Shown: positions 46,008-58,039 of the stretch, piece after piece
Numbering within the stretch: position 1 is the first letter of the stretch
Layout: each line of letters starts with the position of its first letter
Position numbers and translations under genes: made by a program
Assembly (NCBI GenBank): GCA_027924585.1
Contig: BSBM01000964.1
Span: 3,522,501-3,586,500, forward strand
DNA length: 64,000 nt
Direction: 5' to 3'
Source: Larix kaempferi
Lineage: Eukaryota; Streptophyta; Pinopsida; Pinales; Pinaceae
The notes under the pieces: generated by a model
Told to the model about the DNA's origin: nothing
The model's input: the letters and a program-made list of their open reading frames with translations, nothing else
Databases searched by the model: none

Positions 46008-48747
46008 CGGCTCAGCCGACCTTAAAAATGATTAATAATGAAAAGATCGAAAGATCTTTCAAAATGAAAAACCGAGTCAAACTTCATAAATACAACTACT
46101 AGACTGATTAGACCTAACTAAACCAATAGATCAGAATAGTATCATTCTATACTACTCTACTCTATGAAAAATAACCGAAAAGATAAAAACAACAATACTA
46201 TTCTAGGAAACAAGACTTGATCAAAAGAAAAACTACTCTTATGAAAATGGAAACTACTGATCAATTATTCAAACTCTAATCTAGGAATTAGAAAGACTAA
46301 TTACCATGCAATTAACTATGGAAACAAGAAACTATATTATCTTAAAGCAAAATTATAAACGACTTAATCAACCTAAGAAATTCAATAGTTAAACTATTCA
46401 TGAATTCGACAAATACTCAAAACTAAGCTAATCTACCTAATTCCATTCTCCTTGAGGATTCTGAGGAAATGTGTCAAATATAATAGGAACGGGAGAAAAT
46501 GTATCAAAATGACTTTCAAATGTGACAAGGAAATAGAATGGAAGTAAATCTAGTTTAAATTCTACAAAGAGATGCAAGCTAAAAAGTGACCAATTACAAC
46601 TAACTTTAAACATTGTAATCTATTCTTTATGCATAAACAAATGACTCTAGTTATGCTACCTAAGACTGATTTGAAAATGAGATGTTATTAACAATTGATC
46701 TACTAACAAGAAACCAAGAACATGTATTCCTAATGACTACTTTGAAATCGAAGGCATGCAAATATCTATGCTATCCTACAAAGGTGAAGCATGAAATATA
46801 ATTATCAACACAAGTTTAAGTAAATCTAAGCATATGCAAATGACTTGGAAATAAATGTAATCTAGAAGCAAGTAGAAAAATTAATAAAGATATTTTATTT
46901 CTGAATCAAATCCTATCCTATGAACATCTTCATTAACTATGTAAATGAGAAGAGAAAATCCTATGTTTGAACTAGGAAACCATAAAAAATAATGTACTTT
47001 TGAAAGTGAAGTTACCAAGTTTAATCCAAAATCGATCTTAATAAAAATGAAGTAAACTAAACTAAGAATGAAATTAACGAGTTCTAGAACAGTAACAAGT
47101 CAAGCAATCAGACATAAAAGATCAATTACAGAAACATAACTTGGAAAGTAAACTAAAGCAATGTGAAAGAAATGAATAAGAAGTAAGAATAGTTATAAAG
47201 CCTAATTGAAACTCTATGTAGTTCATAACAAGGTCCTAATTACATACGCAACTACTGGTTAACTACAGGAAATGATACAATTTGAAAACCTGTAAAACTG
47301 AACTTTAAACAAGCATAAAAACAAGACAGAAAATATGAAAGTCCGTATGAAAGTCCCGATGACAATCTGAAAGATAGTCTGAATGATAGAAAACGATGTA
47401 AACTATGAAAATGAGCAGACTAAATGATTCTAATGCCAACTGGTTTATGCATTTTAATCTAGAGTGCAAGCAATGCAGTAAGTAAACTGTTTAAAGATGA
47501 AATAACAAGAAGCAACTACACTAATCTATATCTAAATAGATAAATCATTTCCTATTGCATATTAGAGCAAAGCTAAAAGGTAAGTGAAGCTAATCTACAG
47601 CTACAGGAGAATTAACAGAACTGAATGTAATTATGATCTGAAGTTGAAACACTAAACTAATTAAACTCTATTTAATTGCAATGAAAGAACTAAAAGACAA
47701 GCTAAAAGGAGCTATGAATGGCCGGTCACTTTAAATTCTGAAAATGGGAATTATATTAGCAACAAGAAATAAATTACAGGAAATAAAACAACATCTACAG
47801 GAAAACAAAGTTAAATACATACAATGAAAATGTAAACTACTTATTTGTAGAAAAGGAATAACAAAATATACACAATGAAAAACCTCTGGTTGTTGAGGGG
47901 CCCTTTTCAGCAATCAGGGATTGTATAACTCAAATTAATCACCAACAGAACATGGATTTGATCATCAATAGCTAAAATTAGAGACTTCCATTAATTGAAT
48001 CAAAAGTTACACAACGTTATCTAGCTCTATGTCTATTCTCTCTATTGGATGACTAGCTACCTTCATTTCTCAACAAGAGACGTCTTTATATAATTTTACA
48101 ATGGGAAAGAAGGTCGACCCTTTCACTGGTCGACCTCTCTAAAAATAGGAGGTCTTAATTACTGAAGAAAACTGCTATAGGACGGTTCATGATAGCGCAC
48201 AGGTCGTCTGCCTGATTCCGTGGGCGTTCGTTCTCTTCACGCGAGTAGTTGGTGCGCCGATTCCCTTTGATATGGGCAACTGATCTGTTGTTAGGCTAAG
48301 CAAACAAGAACACAGATCTTCTAGAATGAAGGCTCACGAACCATGAGGGACACGTGCCAACAGAACCCATGTCACGATTTTTTTGTTTAGTGGCCCAGAA
48401 TATTCCAACCGACGAATCTGCAGGTGTGAACAAAGGGATGAACGATGGTCCGAATGTGGCTGGGCGTCTTCAGCATGAATGCACGTCTGAATGAGAGTCC
48501 GTTTGAAGACCATATCTTGCAGAACGAAATCTATTTGCCAATCAAGTCAAGAAATGCTATATTAATGTTAATAAACCACAAAATAATGATAATTAATCAA
48601 GGTTCATGTGATATTCAAATAAGTTCATACATGGGTTTGATTGGTGGTCTGAATGTCAAGAAGTATGAATTAATATGCCAAAAATGACAAAATTAATGGC
48701 AACAGAGCACGTTTAATGACAAAAAATAATGACAAAATTGGGCATCA
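46008..48747 (-). mobile_element. 2.7 kb non-coding insertion in the antisense ORF, LTR-like
   Basis: AT-rich, without coding frames, flanked by ACATC on both sides (46003-46007 and 48748-48752). On the minus strand it starts near TGTTGATGCCCAATTTT (or TGATGCCC) and has a TATA box (TATATAAAG, 48084-48092) about 660 bases in, which looks like the U3 of a long LTR. I favour a solo LTR or a non-autonomous LTR element. The other terminus (GGTCGGCTGAGCC) lacks a clear CA end. Confidence 0.5.
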
Positions 48748-49229
48748 ACATCTGCCACAGGGACATTGGTCATGGAGAGGCCGGGTCGAGGGGATGGACC
48801 CGATCGATTGGGGGGAGGGGTGACGATAGAGTGAAGCGAATGCGATGGAGGCTCTGCGAGTCAGTATTGATCGGCTCCTGTAGATGGGTAGTGGATGTGG
48901 GTTGGAATCATTTAGATCAAACATTGATTGATATATGTTATGATGCTCCACGGGAGTGGAGACCTATTATGCGACGAATTGCGATGGTCACCGAGACTGT
49001 GAGGGTATTTGCCTAAGGGGATGTTCCTCATCTAGGAGATGATGATGAGGATGTCGAGGCGGCATCTGACGAGCCGAAGGAGGATCGGGGAGAGGATGAG
49101 TTAGCGGTTGAGGAGGCTGACGAGCCTGAGGAGGATAGGGGAGAGGATGAGTTAGCGGCAGAGGTAGAGGAGTCTAGGGAGGAGGAGGGCATTGATGATG
49201 ATGATTATCGGGGAGATGGATCTTACTAG

Positions 49230-49579
49230 GAAGTTTATAGAACTTCCCCCACTATGATGAGCATGTGGGATTTTTGTATATACGATTGTATTATATAGTG
49301 AGGATGTTGTTGGGGCTCCTCGATATGTTTATATGTATTTTTGGTGCAATGGGAGCTTATGACATTTTCATGGTATATATCTCTCGGCACATGGATGACT
49401 TCTGCGATAGTGGTTTGACTTTATGCACGTGGATGCACTTGCAATGGTAATTTTAATATATGCACATGGATGCATCTATGATATTGGTTTCTTTTTGTTG
49501 TTTTTATGTATTTTAAATGCATATATGATGTTTTATGTACATGTGGATGGTATGGTGAGGCATGTTTATGGTTTACGCC
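49230..49579. other. Spacer between the convergent antisense ORF and second RNase H
   Basis: No supported frame; 'gcacatggatgcat' words recur. The plus-strand antisense ORF and the minus-strand pol converge here, so transcripts could overlap. Confidence 0.5.
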
Positions 49580-49998
49580 CTACATATTGTGGTTTATGTG
49601 CCAGTCTAGAATATTGCTAGCCATTTGGTCTGCTACACTATTTTCATTCCTTGGGACATGAGTGAATGTAATGGATTCGAACTGTCTGATCATTTGTTTA
49701 GTGCACAGGAACTTTATAAAGAGGCAAGGATCTCGTACCTGGTAAAGACTATTGAGTTGGGTGACAAGCAGCTGGGAGTCAAGAAATGCACGAAGGTGAC
49801 GTATGCCCATCTGGAGGGCAGCAGTCAAGAGACTGACCACAGCATCGTACTCAGCCTGGTTATTAGTAGCAGCGCCTATGCACACTCCGTCGAGGTGGAT
49901 TAACTCATGTGAGGGGGAATATAGTAACCAAGCTGCAGAGGTGAGGTTTGGAGACTAGCAACTTGCACTGTCGGTGAAACCGACAAATTGTGGCGGAA
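49580..49998 (-). pseudogene. Second RNase H (archaeal-type, Tat lineage) after integrase
   Basis: Minus-strand frame 49885-49580 plus an upstream piece (to 49998). The motifs are GFTDSAS (D), ATNNQAEYDAV (E), FLDSQLLVTQLN (D), then FTHVPRNENSVADQMA (final D). All four acidic positions of the DEDD RNase H fold are recognisable, although a frame change or stop separates the first from the rest. The GVCIGAATNNQAEYDAV style matches cellular/archaeal-type RNase HI rather than the gypsy RNase H that follows RT. A second RNase H of this kind is a hallmark of plant Tat elements. Confidence 0.8.
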
Positions 49999-50111
49999 CT
50001 GGATCCATCTGTGGTCATGTAGGGGAAACGAAATGTGTTGTTTTTAGATGTAAAAAGTAAAAAACAAAAAGAAATAAAACTATACAACATGGACAAGTGG
50101 GTTCATAAGTG

Positions 50112-51250
50112 TTAAGGATAAATGCATTTGAGGTACGACCCATTGCGGGGGTTGCGTATGGGGTTTCCTTCAAAGCCAGTGAGGATGTATGCCCCATGTC
50201 TTAGGAAGGTATGGACGATGTATGGACCTTGCCACATAGACTCAAACATTCCTTTCCCAGTCTTGTCATGCGCTTGGTAATAAATTAAGATTAGGTCTCC
50301 CTCACAAAAATTACGGTGGTTGATGTGCTTATCGTAACAGGATTTGCAACGGTTCTTAGCAGCCTTGATGGTTTGCAAGGCCGTACGACCACGGGTCTTC
50401 ATTGTCTTGCTCTAAAATGATTAATCGTTGTTCGAGCAGTGATGTGTCCGAGAGTTGTTCCACGGTGATGTGCCGGGCAAGAATCTGACACTCTATGGGG
50501 AGAACGGATTTGACACAGTGGACTAAGTGAAAAGGGGTAAAACCTGTGGCCATCTTGGTAGATGTGCAACAAGCCCAAAGTGCGGGGAATAGCATATGAT
50601 GCCAATTGGACTTGTGGCAGTCTATGGTGCATTGAATAATGGTATTTAGTATTTTGTTGATAGCCTCTACTTGGCCGTTCCCTTAGGGGTAATAGGAGGA
50701 GGCGTATTGGTGCTTAAATTTGAGAAGGGTTGAGAACTCTTTCCAGACGGAGTCTTTAAAGTGTGTGCGTGGTCAGAAACGAGTTGTTTTGGGACACCGA
50801 ACCGAGTGATAACATGGTTAAAAAAGAAACGGGTTGCAGTCTCACTCGTGCAATTGAACGTGGGCATGGCCTCGGCCCACTTAGTGAAGTAGTCCACACC
50901 CACAATAATGTACTTGTGGGCACTCACCAAGGGGGGCTTGCACATCATAAAATCAATGGCCCATTTGTAGAAAGGGCCAATGGTGATGACTGGGTGGAGA
51001 GGGGCAGGAGGAGTCCTTTCTTTCGGTGCAAAGAGATGATAGTTTCAGTAATGTTTGACTGCAGTGATGCAATCAATCAATAGGGTGGGCCAAAAATATC
51101 CAATGTGGATAACCTTTTGTGCAGTATCCATACCTGAAAAATGGCCACCGCAGGCTCCTCTATGACAATCATTAAGGACTTGTTCATCCTTGTCTTGGGT
51201 GAGGCAGTGACGTAGAACGGTGTTGATACCACGATGGTACAACACATCGT
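50112..51250 (-). pseudogene. gypsy-2 integrase
   Basis: H2C2 region (VLNDCHRGACGGHFSGMDTAQKV, 51175-51100) with a GYFWPTL signature. The core has YKWAIDFM (D, about 50970), KYIIVGVDYFTKWAEA, TRFGVPKQLVSDHAHTL (D, about 50780) and then degraded sequence in which the E motif is not clear. The C-terminal part (GMFESMWQGPYIVHTFLRHGAYIL) carries a GPY/F-type motif (50240-50170). Frames change at about 50950, 50760, 50640 and 50400. Confidence 0.8.
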
Positions 51251-51945
51251 CGAGGAGGAGATAACGTGAGGCATGATGTTGAATGCATCGGCGACCGTCG
51301 TGATCGAGTTCAGGTCAAAATTTCTATGTACGTAGGTACACCAGGATGTCTCCATACCAGGGGTCATCCGATGAGATGATAAATAAATTGGCGTCAGGGA
51401 GGATGGTATTAATGGATCATGAAGTAGACAAAGATGGTAATTTTGACATGAGTTGTGCCAATGCGAGGGCTTTGGTACTCTTAGGTGTTCTGAATGTGAG
51501 GTCATACTCTTGGAGTATGATGACCCACTTAGCCATGCGGCCCTGAAGGAGGCGGTGACTCAAGAGGTAAACCATTAGAATCGGCCATGAGTGTTGTTCG
51601 GCTTAACAAAATGTATTAGGGAATCTTTTGAACCGAGAAAATGATAGAGAGAGCCAACTTTTCTTCATAGCGATAGCCCAGTTGTGGGCCAGATAAGGTC
51701 TGACTTATGTAGTAAATTACGTGTTCTTTTCATGCACTATCTTCTTGAATGAGAACCCCTAAGACAACATATTCGGATGTCGAAACGTAAAGGATAAAAT
51801 CCTTGGAGAAATACGGAGGTGAAATCAACGGGGCGTTAGTCAAGGTTGTTTTAAGGGCTTCAAAAGCTACTTGTGCTTGTTTGTCCTAGACAAATGGGAT
51901 GCAGCTATGAAGTAAGTGAAGAAAACTGTGGACCATCGTAGCAAA
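51251..51945 (-). pseudogene. gypsy-2 RNase H (first), strongly decayed
   Basis: Between RT and H2C2. Short matches (PNTFC-like, MAKWVIILQEYDLTF, 51545-51480) show the end of the gypsy-type RNase H and tether, but acidic residues cannot be assigned confidently because of multiple stops. Confidence 0.6.
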
Positions 51946-52800
51946 TTATGGGACAAAGCGGTGAAGAAAGTTGTCTCTCCCCTGTAAAATTTGTAATTTC
52001 CATATGGTACGGGGGGATGGGAAGTCTGGGATGGATTGAACCTTTAAGGGGTCGATGATTATCCCTTTCTGGGAAATGATGAATCCCAATAACTGGCCTA
52101 TAGGGATGCAGAAGACACACTTGAGTGGGTTCAAGTGGATCCTATACTTGCGACAACGTAAAAAGACTTGCCGAAGGTCGTTTAGGTGGTGAGACCATTT
52201 CTTTGACCGAGCTGTAAGGTCATCCAGATAAACTAGGATGATATGGGCCAAGTCATGGAAACAATATGGCATGGCCCATTGGAAGGTGACGCCAGCTTTT
52301 TTAAGACCTAATGGCATGACCCGATAGGAAAAGGTGCCCCATGGGGTGGTGAATGTAGTTTTGTATTGGTCTTCTTTCCGGATATGGATTTGATTGTATC
52401 CGGAGAAACCATCCATGAAAAAGAGAACCTCATGTCCCGCAAAAGCGTCAACGAGTTGGTCGATGAAGGATGTGGCGAAATTGTCTCTGGGACAAGCGCG
52501 ATTGAGATCAAAAAAATCCATACAAACATGAACAGTGCCCTATTTTTTGTTGACGGGTATAGGGTTGGAAACCCAGGTAGTGTAAGCAATGGGATATATC
52601 AATCCATCTTTGTGCAGTTTCTCAATTTTGATTTTGACTGCAGGGAGATTAGATGGGTGAATGGGTATCTGTTTCTGGTGGACGGGTGGGCCCTCTGGCC
52701 ACGTATCAATGTAGGATTCGACTATGGTGGGGTCTAAGCTGGGTATCTCAGTATAGGACCAAGCAAATATATCGCAAATTTCCTAGAAGAGCTTCTTGTA
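51946..52800 (-). pseudogene. gypsy-2 reverse transcriptase
   Basis: The frame 52521-51946 carries MDFFDLNRACPRDNF, MDGFSGYNQIHIRKEDQYKT, VMPLGLKKAG and ILVYLDDL (YLDD catalytic pair), then HLNPLKCVFCIPIGQLLGFIIS and the thumb. The fingers continue upstream in another frame (VSNPIPVNKK-like, about 52580-52520). The polymerase motifs are intact; one main frame change and a stop lie near 52530. Confidence 0.85.
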
Positions 52801-53316
52801 CTCACCAATTTCATATTCCGTATAGGAAGCACCTAATGTAATGATTTCGGGTGTACCGGGTGTGATGGAAATATCAACCTGTATGGTACGTGATATGTTG
52901 GCCATGTTACCTTCCTTGAAGGCATCTGGGGCTAGAATGGGGTTCTTGAACTAGTCTACTTTCTCTGGGAGGAAGTCCTTCGTCTCAATGGAGAACTGGC
53001 TAGCCTTGGTAGTGGTGGCCTCCTTAGGAATGAAGTATGACTGATGATGCATATCATCCCAAGGTTAATCAGGTGTGGTGAGTTCCTCGACTATCTCCTT
53101 GTGGCTCCAAAAGTACTGTGTGAGTAAATCGATCGAGGAGGGGCTAAATGTTGTTGATGACATGTGTCCACCTACCATGGAAATCATGTAGATTGTGTTA
53201 ACCTCGTTCGAGGAGGAAGATGTAGGTGGATGAATTTCCTCAATGGTAGTGATGGACGAATCTAGAGAGGATTGAGTTAGTTCGTGGAGGAAAAATCTGT
53301 ACTATGGGAGATTTGG

Positions 53317-53520
53317 GCAATGGTGTGAGTAATGGCCATATATTCGACATATGGCACAAGCATGGTTGGTGCGCAGTGCCTTGTTGCACTGGTGGGCTGG
53401 TGGATTTAGCTCAACTACCGGAATGTTGGGTTCATCATCCAAAGTCTTCATATGTTGTTGAAGATTGGGTAGATGTGGGAAGTTATGGGTAGCATGACCC
53501 AAATCATTGCATAATGAGCA
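53317..53520 (-). pseudogene. Two zinc-knuckle motifs between protease and RT of gypsy-2
   Basis: CSLCNDLGHATHNF (53520-53479; last Cys replaced by Phe) and CAICRIYGHYSHHC (53358-53317; perfect CX2CX4HX4C). They lie downstream of the protease rather than in gag, and resemble the gag knuckle at 55195-55154 (CSICGVYVHYTHTC). In between lies a Pro-rich region (53730-53540). Confidence 0.75.
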
Positions 53521-53726
53521 CTTAGGTGGTGTGTGGAGTGGTATCTAAGGTACCATGGGTTTCTTTGTTGGCAAAGTTGTGTAGGTTTGCAGGCCTCTGC
53601 CCCTAGTATTTTGGGGTGGTGGAGGGGCAAGGTTCGTTGTAGATGTGGATTCCACACCAGGGGGTGGGCGGTTAGGGGTGGTTTCCGCTCCGGGAGGTGG
53701 GTGGTTGGAGGTGTTGATTGGTTGGA

Positions 53727-54600
53727 CTAGTTGCAAAACAACCTCTGGTGTCTGGTGGGGGCTTGTAGATACCACACAGGTAGTCCTAGGGTTAACCCGA
53801 GGAGGTTCAACATAGCCATAACTGGTGTGCTTATTACTCCAAAAGGTGGGAATAAGAACTGGATCATATGGATAGGTGTTGCTCCAATGTAACTAGGTAT
53901 GGTTGGAGGTTGTGGCAGCAAGGGTTGTTGTGAGTTGGGCACGTTTTCGTTAGATGAAACTATGCACAGATCAGATACCTCTAGTGCCAGAGGGGAGGGG
54001 GAGGTGGAGCTAAAGGTGGATGTCATGGGAGCTTCATAGTATATTCCAGGTCCAACGAAAGGGACTAATGACGTGGGTGTACTTAGAACAGGTTGTTCAA
54101 CCATGGGGAGAAAATTTTCTGGTGCGACAGGGGCATTCGGGTCATAGTACGTGAGTTGGTCAACCTTGATGATCCGTCCCTCATGGGGGAACATCATGAT
54201 ATGGAAAACCGACAAAGCAACAACTTTCATGGCGTACATATAACTACGTCTGAGTAGGAGGTTGTAATCAAGTTGGGAATTGATGACCTCAATGTCTATG
54301 AGGATGGTTTTCCTAGCTAATTGCACTGGGAAATTGGCCAAAATGCCCTGAGGTTGAGCAGAGAAACTGTCATAAGTGTGCAGGGAGGTTGTTGATGGCT
54401 ATAAAGTAGGTGATACGAGATTTTTCCACACGAATGTAGACATAACACAGGTGGAGGCACCTTCAGCGATGATGCATCGATGAATAACAAGATTTTGGAT
54501 TGACACCGAAACTTGAAAAGCTAATGTGGAAGGCATGCATGGATCAGATTGGTCCAAGTCAAATGCCATCATTCGTGATTCAGAGGGGTCTATGGCCCCA
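53727..54600 (-). pseudogene. gypsy-2 protease and proline-rich linker
   Basis: The frame 54341-53727 contains the C-terminal half of a retropepsin-like domain (KTILIDIEVINSQLDYNLLLRRSYMY, FPHEGRIIKVDQL). The active-site half must lie at about 54600-54345 in broken frames and is not clearly seen. The remainder is a long Pro/Ser/Thr-rich linker before the zinc knuckles. Confidence 0.65.
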
Positions 54601-54999
54601 ATAGCGGATAATAATGTCTTGCATTGTGTAGGACAATTTTTAAGACCTCGAGAGCTGACATGGCAGCGGGTGATTGAGCTAGGTCATCCATGATATTGTA
54701 GTTGCGAGCGGCACGTGCGTTGGGATTGTTATTGATGCGGCATAGGGAGAAGTGGGGAGCTTTAGAGGCCCCATCGCCCTATGTCGAGGGTATGCATAAT
54801 GGCTGATAGGTGGGAAGAGCGTTAGTAGCCATGTCGGTGGGGCTAGTTTCGAGGGTGGAGCCATATTGGTTTTGGCATGTCTAGAGGTTGGCATCGATCG
54901 ATGACATCATAAGGAGGTGATGGGTGCCCATATCCATGGGTTGACTGTTATGCGCAGCATATGTGATCTATTATTGTGGGGGCGCAGTTCCTTGAGGGG

Positions 55000-56925
55000 G
55001 AACCAACAATTGGGTATTCACCACTCCTTGCATAGGAAAGGGATTTTGCAGCACCATGGGAGGTGGCGAGGGATTGGGTTGTGCGGGTGGAGCATCCTGT
55101 CCTTGGCATTGGGAATCATCCGTCCAGAGTTGGCGAGCTCATTCCAAATGAGGACAAGTGTGTGTATAATGGACATAGACACCGCATATGGAACATGGGT
55201 GGTTAGTTCGTAAGTTGGGGTTCTTTCTCTTGAGAGGTGGTCTATTAGGGTTTTGATTGGGTGGGGTGGCACTGTTGTTGTTTGGGGGATTGGGTTGTTG
55301 ACCACCTTGGTGTTGGGGTTGGTTGTTCCCGTGGTTACGTCCTCTTCCCCAGTTTGGCTGGCCTTCCTGGTTTTGTTGAGCAGGACGATTTTGTTATTGG
55401 TTTTGTTGGGCATAAACCTACCCTTGGGAGTTGGGAGGATACTGTGGTTGAGTAGGTGTTGGGGCTACTTGCTGTGGATGGTATGCAGGAGGAGCTTGTG
55501 GTTGCGCAAGTGGTGCTTGCAGGGGATAATAAGCCGAAGGGGCTTGGTGTTGTGTGTGTGTGAGTGGATCCTGTGGGTGGTAATAAGAGGTAGGTACTGC
55601 AAGGCAGTTGTAAGTTGGAGGTGCATGGCCATAACACTACGGTGGACACGGCGGTGCATGGATATGAGGGGGTTGAGCCATGGGGGCATATGATGTTGTT
55701 GTTCCTAAGTGGTTCGTGGCGCGTGAAAGATCAGGGCCACTAGTAGTCTGCATAGCCATGTAAGTTTGACTATGTGAAGCCACGTGCCTGATGATGCCGT
55801 TGGCAGCGTGGGATGCCCTTGGCGCATCGCTCCGGGAAGAGTTGGTGTGGGGTGCATCGGGTAAAATGGAGTATAAATAGCCGGACTGGGAATAGATAAG
55901 ATCGAATTGCTGGGCTTTAAGGATAGCCTCTTCCTCGGATTGTGGTCATTCAGATGCCACATCCTTAACAACGACTGGTGTAAGAGATTTCAGGAACCAA
56001 TCTAAAAGGATGCGGTCGGCCAATTTAATCTTACACAAACTACGCCATTTGCACCATTCATGGATATGGTCTGTGATATGGGTGGATGGGTTGTGTATGC
56101 AAGATAGGAGTATCTCAACACCAACATCGCAATGAAGTGATAATTGGAAGAACTGCAGGAAAGTGGAGGCGAGGGATGTAAATTTGAAGTGGGTCCATGT
56201 TCCTGGTCAATGTACCACTTGGCTGCAGCACTAATGAAGGTTCGTTGCAATAATCGTAAGTAGATAGAGTCATCCACAATGGATTTAGAGGAACACCAAA
56301 GGTGGAAGAACATGATATGGTTTTGGGGGTCCTCCCCTCCCTTCCCCTCAAATTTGGGTATGTCCGATGGGAGTTTGGTGGGAACAAGAGGCGATGTGGG
56401 ATCATGTCGGATGGGGTCATTGGTCAATCTGGCCAGGCCATGGAGGTTTAGGCTAGCCATGAATGGAAAACTGGTAGAAAGATGTGGCATAGGTGTTGGG
56501 GTAACTATGTTGGATGTGGTGGTAATGGTGGGGCCACTGCCCCCAATGTTTGGGGAAATGGTATGTGTCATGACTGGGATTGTGGGACCTCCAGTCATAG
56601 GTGGGGGAATTGTGTAGGAAGAGCCTATACCCCTGATTGTAATACTAGTCACCAATGGGGCCATAGTGGTAACCAATCCACTAGCCATAGAGATCGATGT
56701 AGTGATAGGAATAGTAGGTGTAGTACCTATAGATTGTATAGTGGGGATAGATACTGAAGTGGTAGTTGGGCTAGAGGTGGACCCACCACCAGTGACCCCA
56801 CCATAGAAGGGGTTGGAAGTCATGCTAGCCATGGGGCTCGACGGTGTTGTGTATGTAGGATTCTCTGGTTCAGAACTAGATGTGAAGTAAGGGGCGTCGG
56901 GATCTGGTGACGGGGATCTACGCAT
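55000..56925 (-). pseudogene. gypsy-2 gag with zinc knuckle
   Basis: The ATG at 56925 opens a 308-codon frame. Its first 170 residues are Thr/Ser/Pro/Ile-rich and repetitive (TPTIP, TTS runs). The capsid-like part follows (DIPKFEGKGGEDPQNHIMFFHLW, SIYLRLLQRTFISAAAKWYIDQ). A frame change near 56170 and further shifts lead through Pro/Tyr/Gln-rich sequence (55690-55440) to the knuckle CSICGVYVHYTHTC (55195-55154). Standard gag layout: capsid, then CCHC. Confidence 0.8.
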
Positions 56926-58039
56926 GTGGCGAGTGGTGCCAAGTAAGCCGTGCTATGGGGACTGGCCCCATAGGCACTGAGACTGTCTTGGAGGCTCAAT
57001 GATGATAATGAAAATAAAACTAGTGAGTTGCGGTGAGTGGAAAGCTCAAAAATCCTAATGCAGTCGTGTTTGGAAAAAGGAGAGCATGAAAAAATATGGC
57101 ACTTAGGCCAACAACAAGCTCAAAATGCTTGCTGTAATAATTGTGCTATAGTAAGCGGAGAAACAAGAAAAGTGGTCATAATACCAACAGGAAAAGCTCC
57201 TAAAAAAATGGTATACTCAATAATCTAGGGGGAGGTAGGAGAGCATGCAAACACCTAACTAAAATATCTGGAAGCTCATGCAAATCGTATCCTCTGTAGG
57301 GTGATGAAATCCGCAGTCAGACAATATGAAATGGAGAATTGAGTAGGTGGGGGATATCCCTCTACCGAGAGGGATCTTGGGTAAAAGAGCCCTAGAGAAT
57401 GGCAACTAGGCTACCCTGTTCATGGCACATCCAAAAAAAGCATTCGCCGTGTCATTCCTTTGGTTGCTACACCCCAAACATCAAAATGCAACAAGGATAG
57501 CGAGTAGGTGTCCTTTGGAACTAGGTGGAGTGTGGTAGTCCTTCGGAACCTGTCTCATGACTTACCCTCCTAAGGGAGAGGCCTTTTTCCGACAAATTAG
57601 TGTATAACTGTTCCAACAAATAGTAGGATATTTTGGTACCCTAATGGAAAACTTCTATGTCTCAAGTGTAAGTGACGAAGGGGTATTGTTTGGATGCTTA
57701 TCCCCAGCATCCTACCTAACTACAAGATTCTTTTGTGTTCCCCAAATGGGGTTAAGTGTTGGTTGAGTTAGGTAAATTTTGAGGCTCACTTGAGTTAATG
57801 TGACCGAATGTGTGCGCATGTGGGGTTGGCCACTAACTAGAAATGTAAAATTTGAAATTTCAATGCTGAAATTAATCTACTATGTAAAACTTTGTTTAAC
57901 TGGCTGGAAAACAAAGGTTAAATTTTTATTTTTTATTTAAAAAAGAAAAGAAAAAAGGAAGTAAATAATAGACAAAGACAACTCATCCACAAGGGGTACT
58001 GGTAGAAATAGGTGGTTGTTGGTAGGCTCATAGCAAAAG
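56926..58039 (-). other. gypsy-2 leader, gag-proximal part
   Basis: No supported coding frame. A plus-strand frame at 57037-57228 has no recognisable content. Confidence 0.5.

Larger units (their letters stand above)
44870..49229 (+). pseudogene. gypsy-2 antisense accessory ORF with plant-mobile-domain-like sequence, split by an insertion
   Basis: On the strand opposite to gag-pol. YYPIDDLGG (44940), MDITLADVYFMTGLPRLG (45112) and further residues through FFFERF, IDDYPYHQIDY and WGPD (45757) match the plant mobile domain family carried by transposons and some host genes. A plausible intron (45761-45875) leads to a second exon (DVAPRPPLGVF...NYRPGLVILELWHSIC, to about 45985). Insertion 46008-48747 separates this from the C-terminal part 48753-49229 (DQTLIDICYDAPREWRPIMRRIAMVTE, then an Asp/Glu-rich tail). 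Stops at 45409-45411, 45982-45984 and 49015-49017, plus frame changes near 45100, show decay. Function unknown; antisense accessory ORFs at this place are known from Tat-lineage elements. Confidence 0.7.

Noticed and set aside
55253-55693. 146-codon plus-strand frame, Leu/Val/Trp-rich
   Set aside because: Complement of the Pro/Gln/Tyr-rich gag segment of gypsy-2.
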